This document shows, piece by piece, positions 29,018-39,250 of a stretch of DNA of 64,000 nucleotides (the first letter of the stretch is position 1; each line of letters begins with the position of its first letter). The stretch comes from Methyloceanibacter caenitepidi (GTDB lineage: Bacteria > Pseudomonadota > Alphaproteobacteria > Rhizobiales > Methyloligellaceae), in the NCBI RefSeq assembly GCF_000828475.1, contig NZ_AP014648.1, positions 1,116,001 through 1,180,000 of the forward strand, given 5' to 3'. Both the position numbers and the translations under genes were made by a program. A model generated the notes under the pieces. The model was given only the letters and a program-made list of their open reading frames with translations, did no database searches and was not told the DNA's origin.

Positions 29018-31294
29018 TTGTTCTGGTTGCTCGTCATCGGCGGTGTGGTCTTGTGGCTTGTCTATCGTGGTTCCAAAGGCCCGAAAGCAAGGCTTGGCGC
29101 CGCGCACCAAAGAGTCCTCGCCGGCCACGATGCGTCCTCGTCATTAGAGACATCGTGGGGAGCGTCGCCTCAGGCCGGGCGCGTCTCGCGAAGGACGTCG
29201 GCTCCGGCCCGCTGGGTCTCCGTTGGACAGACTGCCAATGTTGCAGGCTTCACGATTACTTCTGGAATGTTCTACCTCGGCGGACTACTCCCGGACCAAT
29301 TCGAAGGGAACTGCGGAAACTGTGTCGTAGACCCGGCCTGCAAGGTCGCTTCGTCGGGAGAGGACCGACTGGGAAGTTCGATGTCCTACTGGCCTTCCTA
29401 TCAGAGGATGACGCCGGTCGCGCGGAGAACCTATCTTGGCTGGCTGGCGGCCGGGCGTGACGATCCATCCATCGGCATCGGATATGTCTTTCTGTTCTTC
29501 TATGGCATCGAACGCCGCTTGCTTGTGGATGGAGCGCATTCGGAAGCGCCGGACCTAATTCGCGAAGTCCGTCGACTCCTCGAGATCTACGGCACGAACA
29601 ATTCGTTCAAAGGCTACGCGACGAGGTTTCTCGATGCAGCCCGGCTCGTCTCCTCTGCGGACATAGAGCGGCCGCAACTGTCGCCAGATCTTCGTTCCGG
29701 CTACGAGATGCCCATGCAAGTCCGTGCGTATCTCGGCCGCAAGCTCGCAGCCCGTGAAAGCCTTGATCATGGCGAAGCGCTTTTGTGGTTGCTGTCGCTT
29801 CCGGACACGAATCTGCGGACGCCGGCACGGCGTTGCTTCACCAAATTGCTAGCCCTCTGGCGGCATCGGTTTGCCGAACGGTATCCGAATGGTTTGAAGG
29901 TCAGGCCGCCCAAGTCACGGCTGAAACTGGATTATCGCGCGGCGAGTGGCGGCTTCGGTTACCAGACAGAGATATGTGACGAATCAGGGCCGCTTCCCGA
30001 CATCGCAGCAATCTCGGCACCTCTCGACAGTCTGCGGGACATCCTGAATGCCTGCAGTGATGAACTCGCCGCCTATAGCAGGCTGCTCGGAAGATCGCCT
30101 GAGGCGCGGGGAACCATGGAAGCAGCCCTCCTGCTTCCAACAGAGCTGTTCTCGTCGACATTGGGCACGGCTGTTGCCCAAAGACTGGAACAACTCTTCG
30201 CCGGTCGTGATGCGGTGAGTTTGAAGGTCTCGGATCTGGCATCTGCGCTGTCCTTGAAGATTGAAGCAACTGGGAACGTTCCCGCTGGACTTTGCAACAA
30301 GATTGGCGCGCTGCTCGACAGGCTCGACATAGCATTCGAGCCAGACCGCCGGTACGGTTCCAGGAACATGCAGGGCGACGGCCGCATGCTGCTGTTCAAA
30401 GCGAGGAACGGAGCCAGCATCGATGGCGATGCCCCTGATTTTGTCGCTGCTCGAACCATGATCGACATCTCCAGTCTAGCTGTTGCCGCCGACGGTCGGG
30501 TTGCGCCTGAAGAGTTCGAGTCGATCGTGGGCGAGGTACGAGCGCTAAGCAGCATTGGTGAGATCGAAAAGGTCCGGCTCACGGCATACGCAAGCACGTT
30601 CCTCAAGGACATGCCTGCTCAGCAGGCCGCGATCCAGAAGTTGAAGGCGCTATCGCCGGCTGCAAGACAAGCTGCAGTCGATTCGGCAACCGCTGCGGTC
30701 TTGGCGGACGGCCATGCCAGCCCAGCGGAAGTCAAATTCCTGGAACGGGTCTACAAGACTCTCGGGTTCCCTAAGGAGAACCTCTACGCGGCCCTGCACC
30801 GGGGAGCAATCGCGCTGGACGAGCCCGTTCCCGTGTCCGGTGAACATCGGACCCCAGGTGTCCCGATTCCCGGCGATCCGCGGGATTTGCGAACCGCTTC
30901 CACTGGGGTCCAGATCGATCTTGCTCGCCTTGAGCGCATTAGGTCCGAAACCTTGGCCGTCTCCAAACTGCTGACGGGCATCTTCGTAGAAGAAGAGTTC
31001 GCGCCACCGCCACCACCGGCCGAAACGTCCACACCGACCGCCGCTTCACGCTTCTCAGGGCTCGATGCTGCCCACGCTGCCCTTTTGGAGCACCTCCTCT
31101 CCGCTCCTGGTTTGGCGCGGGAACGTTTCGACGATCTGGCGCGGAACCTGAGACTGCTACCGGACGGTGCCATCGAACTGATCAACGATTGGGGCTTCGA
31201 TCTCTTCGGAGAACCAATCATTGACGACGACGTAGAGCTTTCAATCGCGCACCACATCGAGATCGAACTGAAGGGCATGGAGGCCACTATATGA
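29018..31294 (+). CDS. sngA: TerB-domain protein, first gene of a Shango-like system
   Basis: A 758-residue protein starting at TTG 29018, chosen by GGAGGGG six bases upstream. An N-terminal membrane anchor (WLLVIGGVVLWLVY) is followed by a TerB-N-like domain (about 65-210) with RMTPVARRTYLGWLAAGR and GYVFLFFYGIERRLL. A TerB domain lies at about 480-605 (IDISSLAVAADGRVAPEEFE; ATAAVLADGHASPAEVKFLE), and a TerB-C-like segment ends the protein. The TerB-ATPase-helicase order matches the reported antiphage system Shango. The membrane anchor suggests the complex sits at the inner membrane. The stop overlaps the next gene (ATGA). Confidence 0.78.
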   Translation: MFWLLVIGGVVLWLVYRGSKGPKARLGAAHQRVLAGHDASSSLETSWGASPQAGRVSRRTSAPARWVSVGQTANVAGFTITSGMFYLGGLLPDQFEGNCGNCVVDPACKVASSGEDRLGSSMSYWPSYQRMTPVARRTYLGWLAAGRDDPSIGIGYVFLFFYGIERRLLVDGAHSEAPDLIREVRRLLEIYGTNNSFKGYATRFLDAARLVSSADIERPQLSPDLRSGYEMPMQVRAYLGRKLAARESLDHGEALLWLLSLPDTNLRTPARRCFTKLLALWRHRFAERYPNGLKVRPPKSRLKLDYRAASGGFGYQTEICDESGPLPDIAAISAPLDSLRDILNACSDELAAYSRLLGRSPEARGTMEAALLLPTELFSSTLGTAVAQRLEQLFAGRDAVSLKVSDLASALSLKIEATGNVPAGLCNKIGALLDRLDIAFEPDRRYGSRNMQGDGRMLLFKARNGASIDGDAPDFVAARTMIDISSLAVAADGRVAPEEFESIVGEVRALSSIGEIEKVRLTAYASTFLKDMPAQQAAIQKLKALSPAARQAAVDSATAAVLADGHASPAEVKFLERVYKTLGFPKENLYAALHRGAIALDEPVPVSGEHRTPGVPIPGDPRDLRTASTGVQIDLARLERIRSETLAVSKLLTGIFVEEEFAPPPPPAETSTPTAASRFSGLDAAHAALLEHLLSAPGLARERFDDLARNLRLLPDGAIELINDWGFDLFGEPIIDDDVELSIAHHIEIELKGMEATI

Positions 31295-32610
31295 CTGGAA
31301 CATCACGGATTCGGCCTCGCGAGCGTGACGTAATCCTGCAGGCTCTTGCCGCCGGTGTAGTTCCGCGGGTTGGACTTCAACATGTCCAGGTCGGCCGCGC
31401 CGCCGAGGTAGAGGCCTTGGTGCGCGACGTCGAGCGCGTTGTCGCCGGCGGGGCAACGATTAGGTTCGTGATCGGCGAATACGGTGCAGGGAAGACCTTC
31501 TTCCTAAATCTTGTTCGACTGATCGCGCTGGAGCGGAAGTGCATTACGCTACATGCTGACCTCGCTCCTGACCGGCGTCTGCACGCCTCCGCCGGGCAGG
31601 CACGCGGCCTATATGCGGAAGCCGTTAGAAACATGGCCACGCGCACGAGACCCAATGGCGGTGCGTTGCCAAGCGTCGTCGAGCGTTTCGTGACGGACTG
31701 TGTCAACGAGGCGAGCAACAATGCGAGACCTGTCGAGAGGGTCGTTGACGATAGGCTCGCGCATCTACAAGAGTACATTGGCGGCTATGACTATGCGACA
31801 GTTCTCAAGGCATATTGGTGCGGCAGCGAAGAGGGCGACGAGAACCTGAAGGACGCCGCCCTTCGTTGGCTTCGGGGTGAATACTCAACCAAGACGGAGG
31901 CGCGACAAGCACTCGGCGTGCGCAACATTATCGGTGACAACGATGTCTACGACGCATTGAAGTTGCTTGCCGCCTTCGTGAGGTTGGCGGGCTATGCCGG
32001 CCTCTTCATCGTCTTCGACGAGATGGTCAATCTTTACAAGCTTCAAAGCAGTCAAGCACGCAACCAGAACTTCGAACAAATCCTTCGGATCCTGAATGAC
32101 GTCTTGCAGGGCAATGTCGGGGGAATTGGATTCGCTTTCGGCGGCACGCCCGAGTTTCTTATGGACACCCGGCGGGGCCTCTATAGCTATGCGGCGCTGC
32201 AATCGCGTCTCGCGGAGAACAGCTTCGCAAGAGATGGACTCGTCGACCTTTCCGGACCCATCGTGAGGCTGCAGAACCTCACGCCGGAGGACTTGCTGAT
32301 CCTTCTTGCCAAGATCCGCGCCATTTTTGCCCTGGGAGACCCTTCAAACTATCTCGTGCCGGATGACGCGCTGCCGATGTTCATGCAGCACTGCAATCGG
32401 CATGTCGGGGAGGCCTATTTCCGGACGCCGCGCAACACAATCAAGGCCTTCGTCCAGTTCTTGGCGGTTCTCGAACAAAATCCAGAAACCAAGTGGCAGA
32501 ACCTGATCGGTGACATGGAAGTCGCGCTCGATGCCGAGGCCGCAATGGACCTCGAATTGGGAGACGAAGGCGGCGGTAGCAATGACGACCTCTCCTCTAT
32601 CCGACTCTGA
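31291..32610 (+). CDS. sngB: P-loop ATPase (DUF2791/BREX-type), second gene of the Shango-like system
   Basis: A 439-residue ATP-binding protein. The Walker A loop is GEYGAGKT (residues 62-69) within IRFVIGEYGAGKTFFLN, and a Walker B-like segment is AGLFIVFDEMVNL. The overall pattern, including the RLAENSF and FRTPRNTIKAFVQFL blocks, resembles the BREX-associated DUF2791/BrxD-type ATP-binding proteins. In Shango this gene encodes the ATPase partner of the TerB protein and helicase. It overlaps the upstream gene by four bases and the downstream helicase by 29. Confidence 0.8.
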   Translation: MTGTSRIRPRERDVILQALAAGVVPRVGLQHVQVGRAAEVEALVRDVERVVAGGATIRFVIGEYGAGKTFFLNLVRLIALERKCITLHADLAPDRRLHASAGQARGLYAEAVRNMATRTRPNGGALPSVVERFVTDCVNEASNNARPVERVVDDRLAHLQEYIGGYDYATVLKAYWCGSEEGDENLKDAALRWLRGEYSTKTEARQALGVRNIIGDNDVYDALKLLAAFVRLAGYAGLFIVFDEMVNLYKLQSSQARNQNFEQILRILNDVLQGNVGGIGFAFGGTPEFLMDTRRGLYSYAALQSRLAENSFARDGLVDLSGPIVRLQNLTPEDLLILLAKIRAIFALGDPSNYLVPDDALPMFMQHCNRHVGEAYFRTPRNTIKAFVQFLAVLEQNPETKWQNLIGDMEVALDAEAAMDLELGDEGGGSNDDLSSIRL

Positions 32611-34831
32611 GTCGGCCTCGAGCTTCGATAGGCTCCATGCAGAGATTCGCCGCTGGATCTGGGAGCAGCAGTGGGCGGAGCTTCGCGATGTCCAAAACCG
32701 AACCATTTCAGCGGTGCTTGACGAGAATGCGGACATTCTCATTGCGGCATCGACCGCGGCAGGAAAGACGGAAGCCGCCTTCCTGCCGATCCTGACGCAG
32801 GTCGCCGATCGCATGGAGCGGGGTTTCTCGGTCCTTTACGTGAGCCCCCTCAAGGCTCTCATCAACGATCAGTTTCGGCGTCTCGATCAACTTTGTGAGC
32901 GCCTTGGGGTGGAGGTGGTGCGTTGGCACGGCGATGCCTCGCAGGCTGCAAAGCAACGGGCCCGCAGGAACCCCAGAGGGCTAATTCTGATCACGCCTGA
33001 ATCGATTGAGGCCATGTTAATCCGGCGGCCGAACGACGCGAAGGCCATGTTGGGGTCTTTGTCGTACATCGTTGTCGATGAGCTGCATGCATTCCTCAAT
33101 GGCCCACGGGGACTACATTTATCCAGCTTGCTTCGGCGCATCGATGCGTTGTCAAGCAATCGCGCGCGGCGGCTCGGTCTGTCGGCAACAATTGGTGACC
33201 TCGAACGGGCCGCGGCCTGGCTCAATCCGAACGACCCAAGTCTAGTGTCTATAGTGGAGGCAGCCGGCGATTCCCCGGAGCTACGTCTCCAGATCAGGGC
33301 ATACACGGACCCGGCGGACGCTGACGATGTGGATGGTATCGAAGATGAGGCAAAGCCTGTCGCCCTTGATCGGATTGCGGATCATCTTTTTGCGACGCTT
33401 CGCGGCTCAAACAATCTTGCCTTTGCGGGTTCAAGGCGCCGGGTCGAGGCGGTAGCTGACCGTCTGCGCACTCGATCAGATTTAGCTCATGTTCCCAATG
33501 AGTTCTTTCCGCATCATGGCAGCCTGTCGAAGGAGCTGCGTGAGGAGCTGGAACTTCGGTTGAAGCAAGGAGAACTTCCAACCACGGCCGTGGCCACAAC
33601 GACGCTCGAACTCGGCATCGATATCGGTTCCGTCACCTCGATCGCCCAGGTGGGTGCGCCGCGTTCCATGTCGTCACTTCGTCAGCGACTCGGGAGGAGC
33701 GGCCGCAGAAGCGGTGTGCCGGCCATCTTGCGCATCTATGCGAGGGAACAGCTCTTGTCGAAGGATGCAGACCCGATAGATCGCCTAAGGTTGGATGTCG
33801 TGCGCTCAGTTGCCGCGGTCCGGTTGCTCGTCGAGAGATTTGTAGAAGCACCGTGCGCCGACGCGGCCGTCGCTACGGTTGTGCTCCACCAGACATTGTC
33901 ATTGATAACGCAGTTGGGAGGATCCCGCGCGGAGGCCCTCTACGATGCGATCTGTGGCATAGGGCCGATGTCCGTTATGACAAAGCGGGACTACGCGGAG
34001 CTGTTGCGCGGCATGGCTTCGCCTGAGCACCGACTGTTGGAACAGGCCCCGGACGGCACGATCATGCTTGGCGAGACTGGCGAGCGGCTTGTGGCATCGC
34101 GGGACTTTTACGCCATTTTTTCAACCGACCAGGAGTGGCGGCTCGTGTTCGGTGCCCGTTCCCTGGGGACGATCCCAATCTCCAATGCGGTTGGCATTGG
34201 TGTGATCGTAACGTTCGCGGGGCAGCGCTGGAGAATTGTCGATGTGGACGATCGGAGCAAGGTGCTTGAGGTCCAGCGTCACCGCGCGGGCCGGATACCG
34301 AGCTTTGAGAGCCTGTTCATCGAGCCAGTCCATGACCGATTGTCGGCCACCATGCGTACCGTATTGGCTTCGCACGATCTTCCCCCCTATCTCGATAAGG
34401 ATGCGACGGCGCTGCTTGGGGAAGGGCGTGGTGCGTACGCCGAACTGAAGCTCGCTTCAAAGAGCCTGATTGCAAGCGGCAGGGACACGCACGTGCTCAC
34501 TTGGCGCGGCACCGAGATGAACAGTGTTCTGGGGGTTGCCTTTCTCGCCGCAGGGCTGGACTGCTCGATCTTGGACGTTGGCGTAACAGTGGTGGATACC
34601 CATCCGGAGATCGTGTGCGAGATATTGCGCCAGCTTGCGGCGAAGCCGCCGGACATCTCGGATATTGTAGAGTTTGTGGAAAATCTTCAAACGGAGAAGT
34701 TTGACGAGATGGTGCCAGAGCCCGTCCTCCGGCGAATGTGGGTGGAGGGGCATAGGCGGGCTGCGGACGGGCTCGCCGAACTAGCGGCAGGTTTGGCCGG
34801 TTCCGGCGCGGCGAGAGGGCCCCAGTCGTGA
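32582..34831 (+). CDS. sngC: Lhr-like DEAD/DEAH-box helicase, third gene of the Shango-like system
   Basis: A 749-residue superfamily 2 helicase. Motif I is ASTAAGKTEA, motif Ia LYVSPLKALINDQ, motif II DELH, motif III LSATIGD, and motif VI QRLGRSGRRSG. The Q-motif region is QQWAELRDVQNRTISAVL. The C-terminal half lacks a recognisable nuclease domain. The frame is open a little further left, but the ATG at 32582 gives a natural N-terminus and a 29-base overlap with the ATPase gene. It fits the helicase slot of Shango and probably unwinds or moves along DNA. Confidence 0.85.
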   Translation: MTTSPLSDSESASSFDRLHAEIRRWIWEQQWAELRDVQNRTISAVLDENADILIAASTAAGKTEAAFLPILTQVADRMERGFSVLYVSPLKALINDQFRRLDQLCERLGVEVVRWHGDASQAAKQRARRNPRGLILITPESIEAMLIRRPNDAKAMLGSLSYIVVDELHAFLNGPRGLHLSSLLRRIDALSSNRARRLGLSATIGDLERAAAWLNPNDPSLVSIVEAAGDSPELRLQIRAYTDPADADDVDGIEDEAKPVALDRIADHLFATLRGSNNLAFAGSRRRVEAVADRLRTRSDLAHVPNEFFPHHGSLSKELREELELRLKQGELPTTAVATTTLELGIDIGSVTSIAQVGAPRSMSSLRQRLGRSGRRSGVPAILRIYAREQLLSKDADPIDRLRLDVVRSVAAVRLLVERFVEAPCADAAVATVVLHQTLSLITQLGGSRAEALYDAICGIGPMSVMTKRDYAELLRGMASPEHRLLEQAPDGTIMLGETGERLVASRDFYAIFSTDQEWRLVFGARSLGTIPISNAVGIGVIVTFAGQRWRIVDVDDRSKVLEVQRHRAGRIPSFESLFIEPVHDRLSATMRTVLASHDLPPYLDKDATALLGEGRGAYAELKLASKSLIASGRDTHVLTWRGTEMNSVLGVAFLAAGLDCSILDVGVTVVDTHPEIVCEILRQLAAKPPDISDIVEFVENLQTEKFDEMVPEPVLRRMWVEGHRRAADGLAELAAGLAGSGAARGPQS

Positions 34832-35970
34832 GAGTTCTTCACACTGCCGATCTGCATCTCGGCCGCCAGTTCAACGGCATCTCGCTGGAAGAGGATCACG
34901 CTGTGGTTCTCGATCAGATCATTGGCACGATAGTGGAATGTGAGGTGGACGTCCTTGTGATCGCTGGCGATATTTTTGATCGCGCCGCGCCGCCTGCGAC
35001 GGCGGTCCGTCAGTTCAATGCATTCCTGTCGCGAGTAGCCTCGGAGACCAGGGCTGCGGTCGCCATGATTGCGGGCAACCACGATTCTGGCGATCGCATC
35101 GCGTCGATGTCTATCATGACGGACACACGTAGAGCGCTTATCCGCGGGGATGTGAGTGCGGACGAGAGGCCATTGGTCCTGGCTGATAAGTACGGCCCCG
35201 TCGCCTTTTCTGGTCTTCCATTCGCATATGAGTACACAGCCCGGGAGTGTTTCGCCGATGAAACGCTGCAATCCCCTGAGGACGTTCTTGCCGCCCAGGT
35301 TGCCGCTGCTCGCCGCAATGTCCCGGAAGGGGCTCGTTGGGTAATCATCGGCCACGCTTTTGTCTCCGGTGCGCAGAGCAGCGATAGCGAGAGGCCACTC
35401 GTCCGAGTAGGTGGAATTGAGACGGTCGGGCCGGAGATCTTCGACGGCGCACACTATGTCGCCCTGGGGCATCTGCATCGTCCCCAATCGGTGGGCGTGC
35501 CGCACATCTGTTATTCCGGATCGCCTCTCGCCTTCGGCTTCGATGAGGCGGGCACTGCCAAGTCCATGAGTCTAGTCGAAATCGATGGGGCCGGCGCCGT
35601 CGATGTCAAGACGATTCCATTCGAGCCGCTTCGGGGTATCCGGACCCTCAGAGGGAAGCATGCTGAGCTTGTAGCCGCGGAACCCTCTACGGATTTTATC
35701 AAGGCCGTCCTTACGGACGACGTGCCGGTGATTGACGGGATGAAGCGCCTGCGCGCGGTCTTTCCAAACGCGTGCGATTTGACTTACGAGCGCGACCAAC
35801 GCGCCCCTGAGGTGAAGTCGCTCGATGGACGGCAGACGAAAATGGCCAATCCATTAGACGTCATGGGAGACTTCTTGGAACTAGTGAGGGGAGAGCGCTT
35901 CAATGAGGATGAATTGAAGGTCATTGCGACTGCGCTCCATGACGTGCGGACAGGAGAGGACGTCGAATGA
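34828..35970 (+). CDS. sbcD: SbcD/Mre11-like exonuclease subunit
   Basis: A 380-residue calcineurin-like phosphoesterase of the SbcD/Mre11 type. Metal-site motifs appear in order: HTADLHLGRQ (10-residue start), VIAGDIFDRAAP, MIAGNHDSGD, IGHAFVSG and ALGHLHRPQ. The GTG start overlaps the helicase stop (GTGA) and its own stop overlaps sbcC (ATGA), so the nuclease pair is translated with the Shango-like genes rather than standing alone. The expected activity is 3'-5' exonuclease and endonuclease action on DNA ends. Confidence 0.9.
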   Translation: MRVLHTADLHLGRQFNGISLEEDHAVVLDQIIGTIVECEVDVLVIAGDIFDRAAPPATAVRQFNAFLSRVASETRAAVAMIAGNHDSGDRIASMSIMTDTRRALIRGDVSADERPLVLADKYGPVAFSGLPFAYEYTARECFADETLQSPEDVLAAQVAAARRNVPEGARWVIIGHAFVSGAQSSDSERPLVRVGGIETVGPEIFDGAHYVALGHLHRPQSVGVPHICYSGSPLAFGFDEAGTAKSMSLVEIDGAGAVDVKTIPFEPLRGIRTLRGKHAELVAAEPSTDFIKAVLTDDVPVIDGMKRLRAVFPNACDLTYERDQRAPEVKSLDGRQTKMANPLDVMGDFLELVRGERFNEDELKVIATALHDVRTGEDVE

Positions 35971-38900
35971 GACCGGTGAGGCTGACCTTGCAGGCGTTCG
36001 GCCCATACCCGGGCAAGGAAGTCATCGACTTCCGCGACGCGGTCGAGGCTGGGCTGTTTGGTATCTACGGTCAAACCGGTTCGGGGAAATCCACGGTCTT
36101 CAGCGCAATGACATTCGCGCTATTTGGAGAGCCGGCGAAGCCCGAGCAGGAGACGCCGTCGTTAAGGTCCGATCACGCCGACGCGGATATGCAGACAGAG
36201 GTCGAGCTTGTGTTCGACATGGGCGGCCATCGCTATGTCGTTGCGCGTCGCCCGGAGCAAATGCGCCCGAAGCAACGTGGAGTTGGCGAGACGCGGCATC
36301 CCCACGAGGCATTCCTGTTTGACGCGACAGGAATTGCGGTTGACGAGATCGGAGGTGAGAGCCGCGGCAAGATCTTGGCTGAAAAGAGGGTTCGCGATGT
36401 TGATAAGGCGATCATCGAAATGCTGGGCTATGGGCCCGAGCAGTTCCGCCAGATCGTACTTCTGCCGCAGGGGAAGTTCGAGGCGTTTCTCGCGGCGAAG
36501 ACGAAGGAACGGCTCGCAATCCTGCGGGACCTATTCGATGTTTCTGCCTATCGAGCCCTGTCGGCCAAGCTGAAGTCGGATGCAGACACTGCCGAGCGCC
36601 ACGTTCAGGACCAGCGCAGAGTCTGCAGCGGCCGTCTTGGTGCGGAGGGCTTCGAGAGCCTCGATGCGCTGAACGATGGAATCGATGCCGCCGGCGTGCA
36701 CTGCTCTGAGACTGCAAAAGTGGAAGAAGGCGCAAGGGCCGGTCTCCTCGCGGCTCAGACTGCGCTGGGAGCAGCCGAGAAGCTGGAGGAGCAATTCAAG
36801 AGCCTCGATCTGGCACGCGAGACGCTCGCTGTTCTTGAAGCGGGCCAAGAGGCAATGGATGCGCTTGCCAAACGAATTGTCCAGGCCGAACGCGCCAGGA
36901 TCCTGCTCGATGTGGAAAGCAACGTGAGCGAGGCGGATGCCGACGCCAAGAATGCGCGGCATGCACGGAACGAATCCCAGCGTCTCGCGGAGATGGCGTC
37001 TGCGAAGGCCAAGGAGGCTGTGACCGCGCTTGAGGTCGAAACACAGCGCGCGGGCGAAATGGACGAAATGCGCCAGAATCTCGAGGCGTTGGACCGTCAC
37101 AAGGAGGTGCTCGAAAAGTCCACGGGACTGGTGGAGGCGGTTGATCGAGCGCGCGAGGCCAAGCGCCAGGCTGGTGAGAGTCTCGAAAGCGCTGAAAGAA
37201 GACTGGCGGGCCTCGATAAGCAGCATCAGACGAATGTCGATGCCATCAAAGCGGCGCGCCAAGCAGAGGTCCATCTCCGGGACTCTGTGGCGCGGCTTGA
37301 GGGCCTGAAGCGATTGCTCTCCGCGGCTACGAACTTCGAAAAAGCGGAAGTCAGCGTGCAAGTGGCTCATGACGAGCTTCAAGTGCTGACATCGACGCAT
37401 GCAAATGCCGCCCGAGCCGCGCATGAGGCCAAGTCCGAGTACGCGGAGGCGGAACGGGCACTCTCCGAGGCCCAGGCGCTGCACTTGGCCGCCAAGCTCG
37501 AGCCTGGAGAGCCCTGTCCTGTTTGCGGCTCGATTGAACATCCGGCACCGGCTACCGGAGCCGCCGAGCATGCCGGGTTGGATCAAGCGTTTCGGGACAC
37601 GAAAGCTGCATTCGAGTTGGCGGACGCAGCAGTTCACGAAGCGTTTGCAAGTCTCGAAGCGGGACGGGTGATCCTTGCGGAGCGGCAAGGCATACTCGCG
37701 GCGTTTGATCCTCCCCGTGAAAGTGCCGCGGTGCTCACGGAGCAGATTGAGACGGAACAGCTTTTACTAGAAGATGCCGGCCCCCCACGCGACATCGCTG
37801 CAATGGAAGCCGACGGTGAGCGACTTGCCGAACAGATTCGAGAGGCCACGCAAGTACGCGAGGAATGCCGCGATACACTCGGCAAGCTCCAAGCGAGCGC
37901 TGCCGCGGAGCAAGCGCGCCTCGATCAGATGCTATCGGCGGTTCCACAAGATTTGCGGGACCCGGCAGCTCTCGCCGCTACCAGGCAGAAGGTCGCCGGA
38001 GGCCTAGCAGAGCGGCAAGCTGCGCGAGACGCTGCAGAGGCCATGGCGAGGGAAACGCGCGATGCCGATCTTTCCACCGCGAAGGATTTGCAGGCAGCTG
38101 CAGGCAAGCTCACGGAATCTCAAGCGCGCCACCGCAAGGCAGAAGAAGCATTCGCAGCGCGCCTTGCACAAGCCGGTGTGACAGAGGACGAGTTCCGGGC
38201 CCTCAAGCCCGCTATTGCGACGGTCGAAGAGGATCGCACAACGGTGAATGAGCATCGTCGGAAGCTTGAGAATGCGAATGAGGAGATGCACAAGACCTCG
38301 GAGGCAATTCAGGATCGAGAGCGTCCTGATCTATCGGTACTGCAAGCGGCGAAGCTGGATGCCGATCAGAAGCTGACCGAAGCCGTGGACTTGCGTTCCG
38401 GGGCGCAGCAACGATTGGCCCACCTCTCAAAGCTCAAAGGCGATTTGGAGGAGACCCTGCGCGAGCTCGACGCGTTGGAAGCCTCCTCGGGTCCCCTTCG
38501 AGCCCTCGCCGCGCTTGCGAACGGCGAGAACCCGCAACGGCTCGACCTGGAAACGTTTGCCATCGGCGCGATGTTCGACCGGGTTTTGGAGGCGGCTAAT
38601 CTGCGGCTCGGTCCCATGACGGGAGACCGCTACAGGTTGATGCGGAATGAGGAAAGTGCTGGCCGCGGGCGGCGCGGCCTTGAGATCGAAGTTTTCGATA
38701 TCTTCACGGGCAAGGCGCGCCCAACCAGCACGTTGTCGGGCGGAGAGACGTTTATCGCCGCTCTCGCTCTCGCGCTCGGGCTCGCCGACGTCGTCGAAAG
38801 TGCGAGCGGGAAGGTCCGGCTGGATACAATTTTCATTGATGAGGGCTTCGGCAGTCTAGACACCGAGAACGGTTCAGGCACGCTCGATCAGGTCCTGCAA

Positions 38901-39041
38901 GTGCTTGCCAAGCTCGTCAGTCAGAACCGCGCGGTGGGCCTCATCTCGCATGTCTCCCTTGTGCAGGAAGCCATTCCAAATGGCTTCTATGTTTGGAAGG
39001 AAGTCACGGGAAGCCACGTAGAGGCCAGGGGGGTGAATTGA
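35967..39041 (+). CDS. sbcC: SbcC/Rad50-like SMC ATPase
   Basis: A 1024-residue Rad50-like protein. Walker A is GQTGSGKS at 35-42, followed by a Q-loop region (QIVLLPQGKFEAFLAAK). A long coiled coil is interrupted by a zinc hook PCPVCG (Cys517, Cys520). After the return coil come the ABC signature LSGGETF (from 923) and Walker B IFIDEGFGSLD (Asp958). All catalytic elements are intact. It pairs with sbcD to form a nuclease-ATPase that processes DNA ends and hairpins. It is the last gene of the five-gene operon. Confidence 0.92.
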   Translation: MRPVRLTLQAFGPYPGKEVIDFRDAVEAGLFGIYGQTGSGKSTVFSAMTFALFGEPAKPEQETPSLRSDHADADMQTEVELVFDMGGHRYVVARRPEQMRPKQRGVGETRHPHEAFLFDATGIAVDEIGGESRGKILAEKRVRDVDKAIIEMLGYGPEQFRQIVLLPQGKFEAFLAAKTKERLAILRDLFDVSAYRALSAKLKSDADTAERHVQDQRRVCSGRLGAEGFESLDALNDGIDAAGVHCSETAKVEEGARAGLLAAQTALGAAEKLEEQFKSLDLARETLAVLEAGQEAMDALAKRIVQAERARILLDVESNVSEADADAKNARHARNESQRLAEMASAKAKEAVTALEVETQRAGEMDEMRQNLEALDRHKEVLEKSTGLVEAVDRAREAKRQAGESLESAERRLAGLDKQHQTNVDAIKAARQAEVHLRDSVARLEGLKRLLSAATNFEKAEVSVQVAHDELQVLTSTHANAARAAHEAKSEYAEAERALSEAQALHLAAKLEPGEPCPVCGSIEHPAPATGAAEHAGLDQAFRDTKAAFELADAAVHEAFASLEAGRVILAERQGILAAFDPPRESAAVLTEQIETEQLLLEDAGPPRDIAAMEADGERLAEQIREATQVREECRDTLGKLQASAAAEQARLDQMLSAVPQDLRDPAALAATRQKVAGGLAERQAARDAAEAMARETRDADLSTAKDLQAAAGKLTESQARHRKAEEAFAARLAQAGVTEDEFRALKPAIATVEEDRTTVNEHRRKLENANEEMHKTSEAIQDRERPDLSVLQAAKLDADQKLTEAVDLRSGAQQRLAHLSKLKGDLEETLRELDALEASSGPLRALAALANGENPQRLDLETFAIGAMFDRVLEAANLRLGPMTGDRYRLMRNEESAGRGRRGLEIEVFDIFTGKARPTSTLSGGETFIAALALALGLADVVESASGKVRLDTIFIDEGFGSLDTENGSGTLDQVLQVLAKLVSQNRAVGLISHVSLVQEAIPNGFYVWKEVTGSHVEARGVN

Positions 39042-39250
39042 GAAGGTGCCCGTGAGATGGCGCGGCACTGCTGATCCGTAGCAGGTCGCATTATGACTAG
39101 GCCAGAGCTAGCCTTGCCAAATCTGGGTTGCGACGTGACGTGCTCCTACACCATTGCCGGTGCGGCCAGCTGTCGTGCAAAGATCAAGCGAGCAATTACT
39201 CTCTTGGCCGCCTCAGTAGGATTACGGGGCGCGAACATTGGGTTTAGAAC

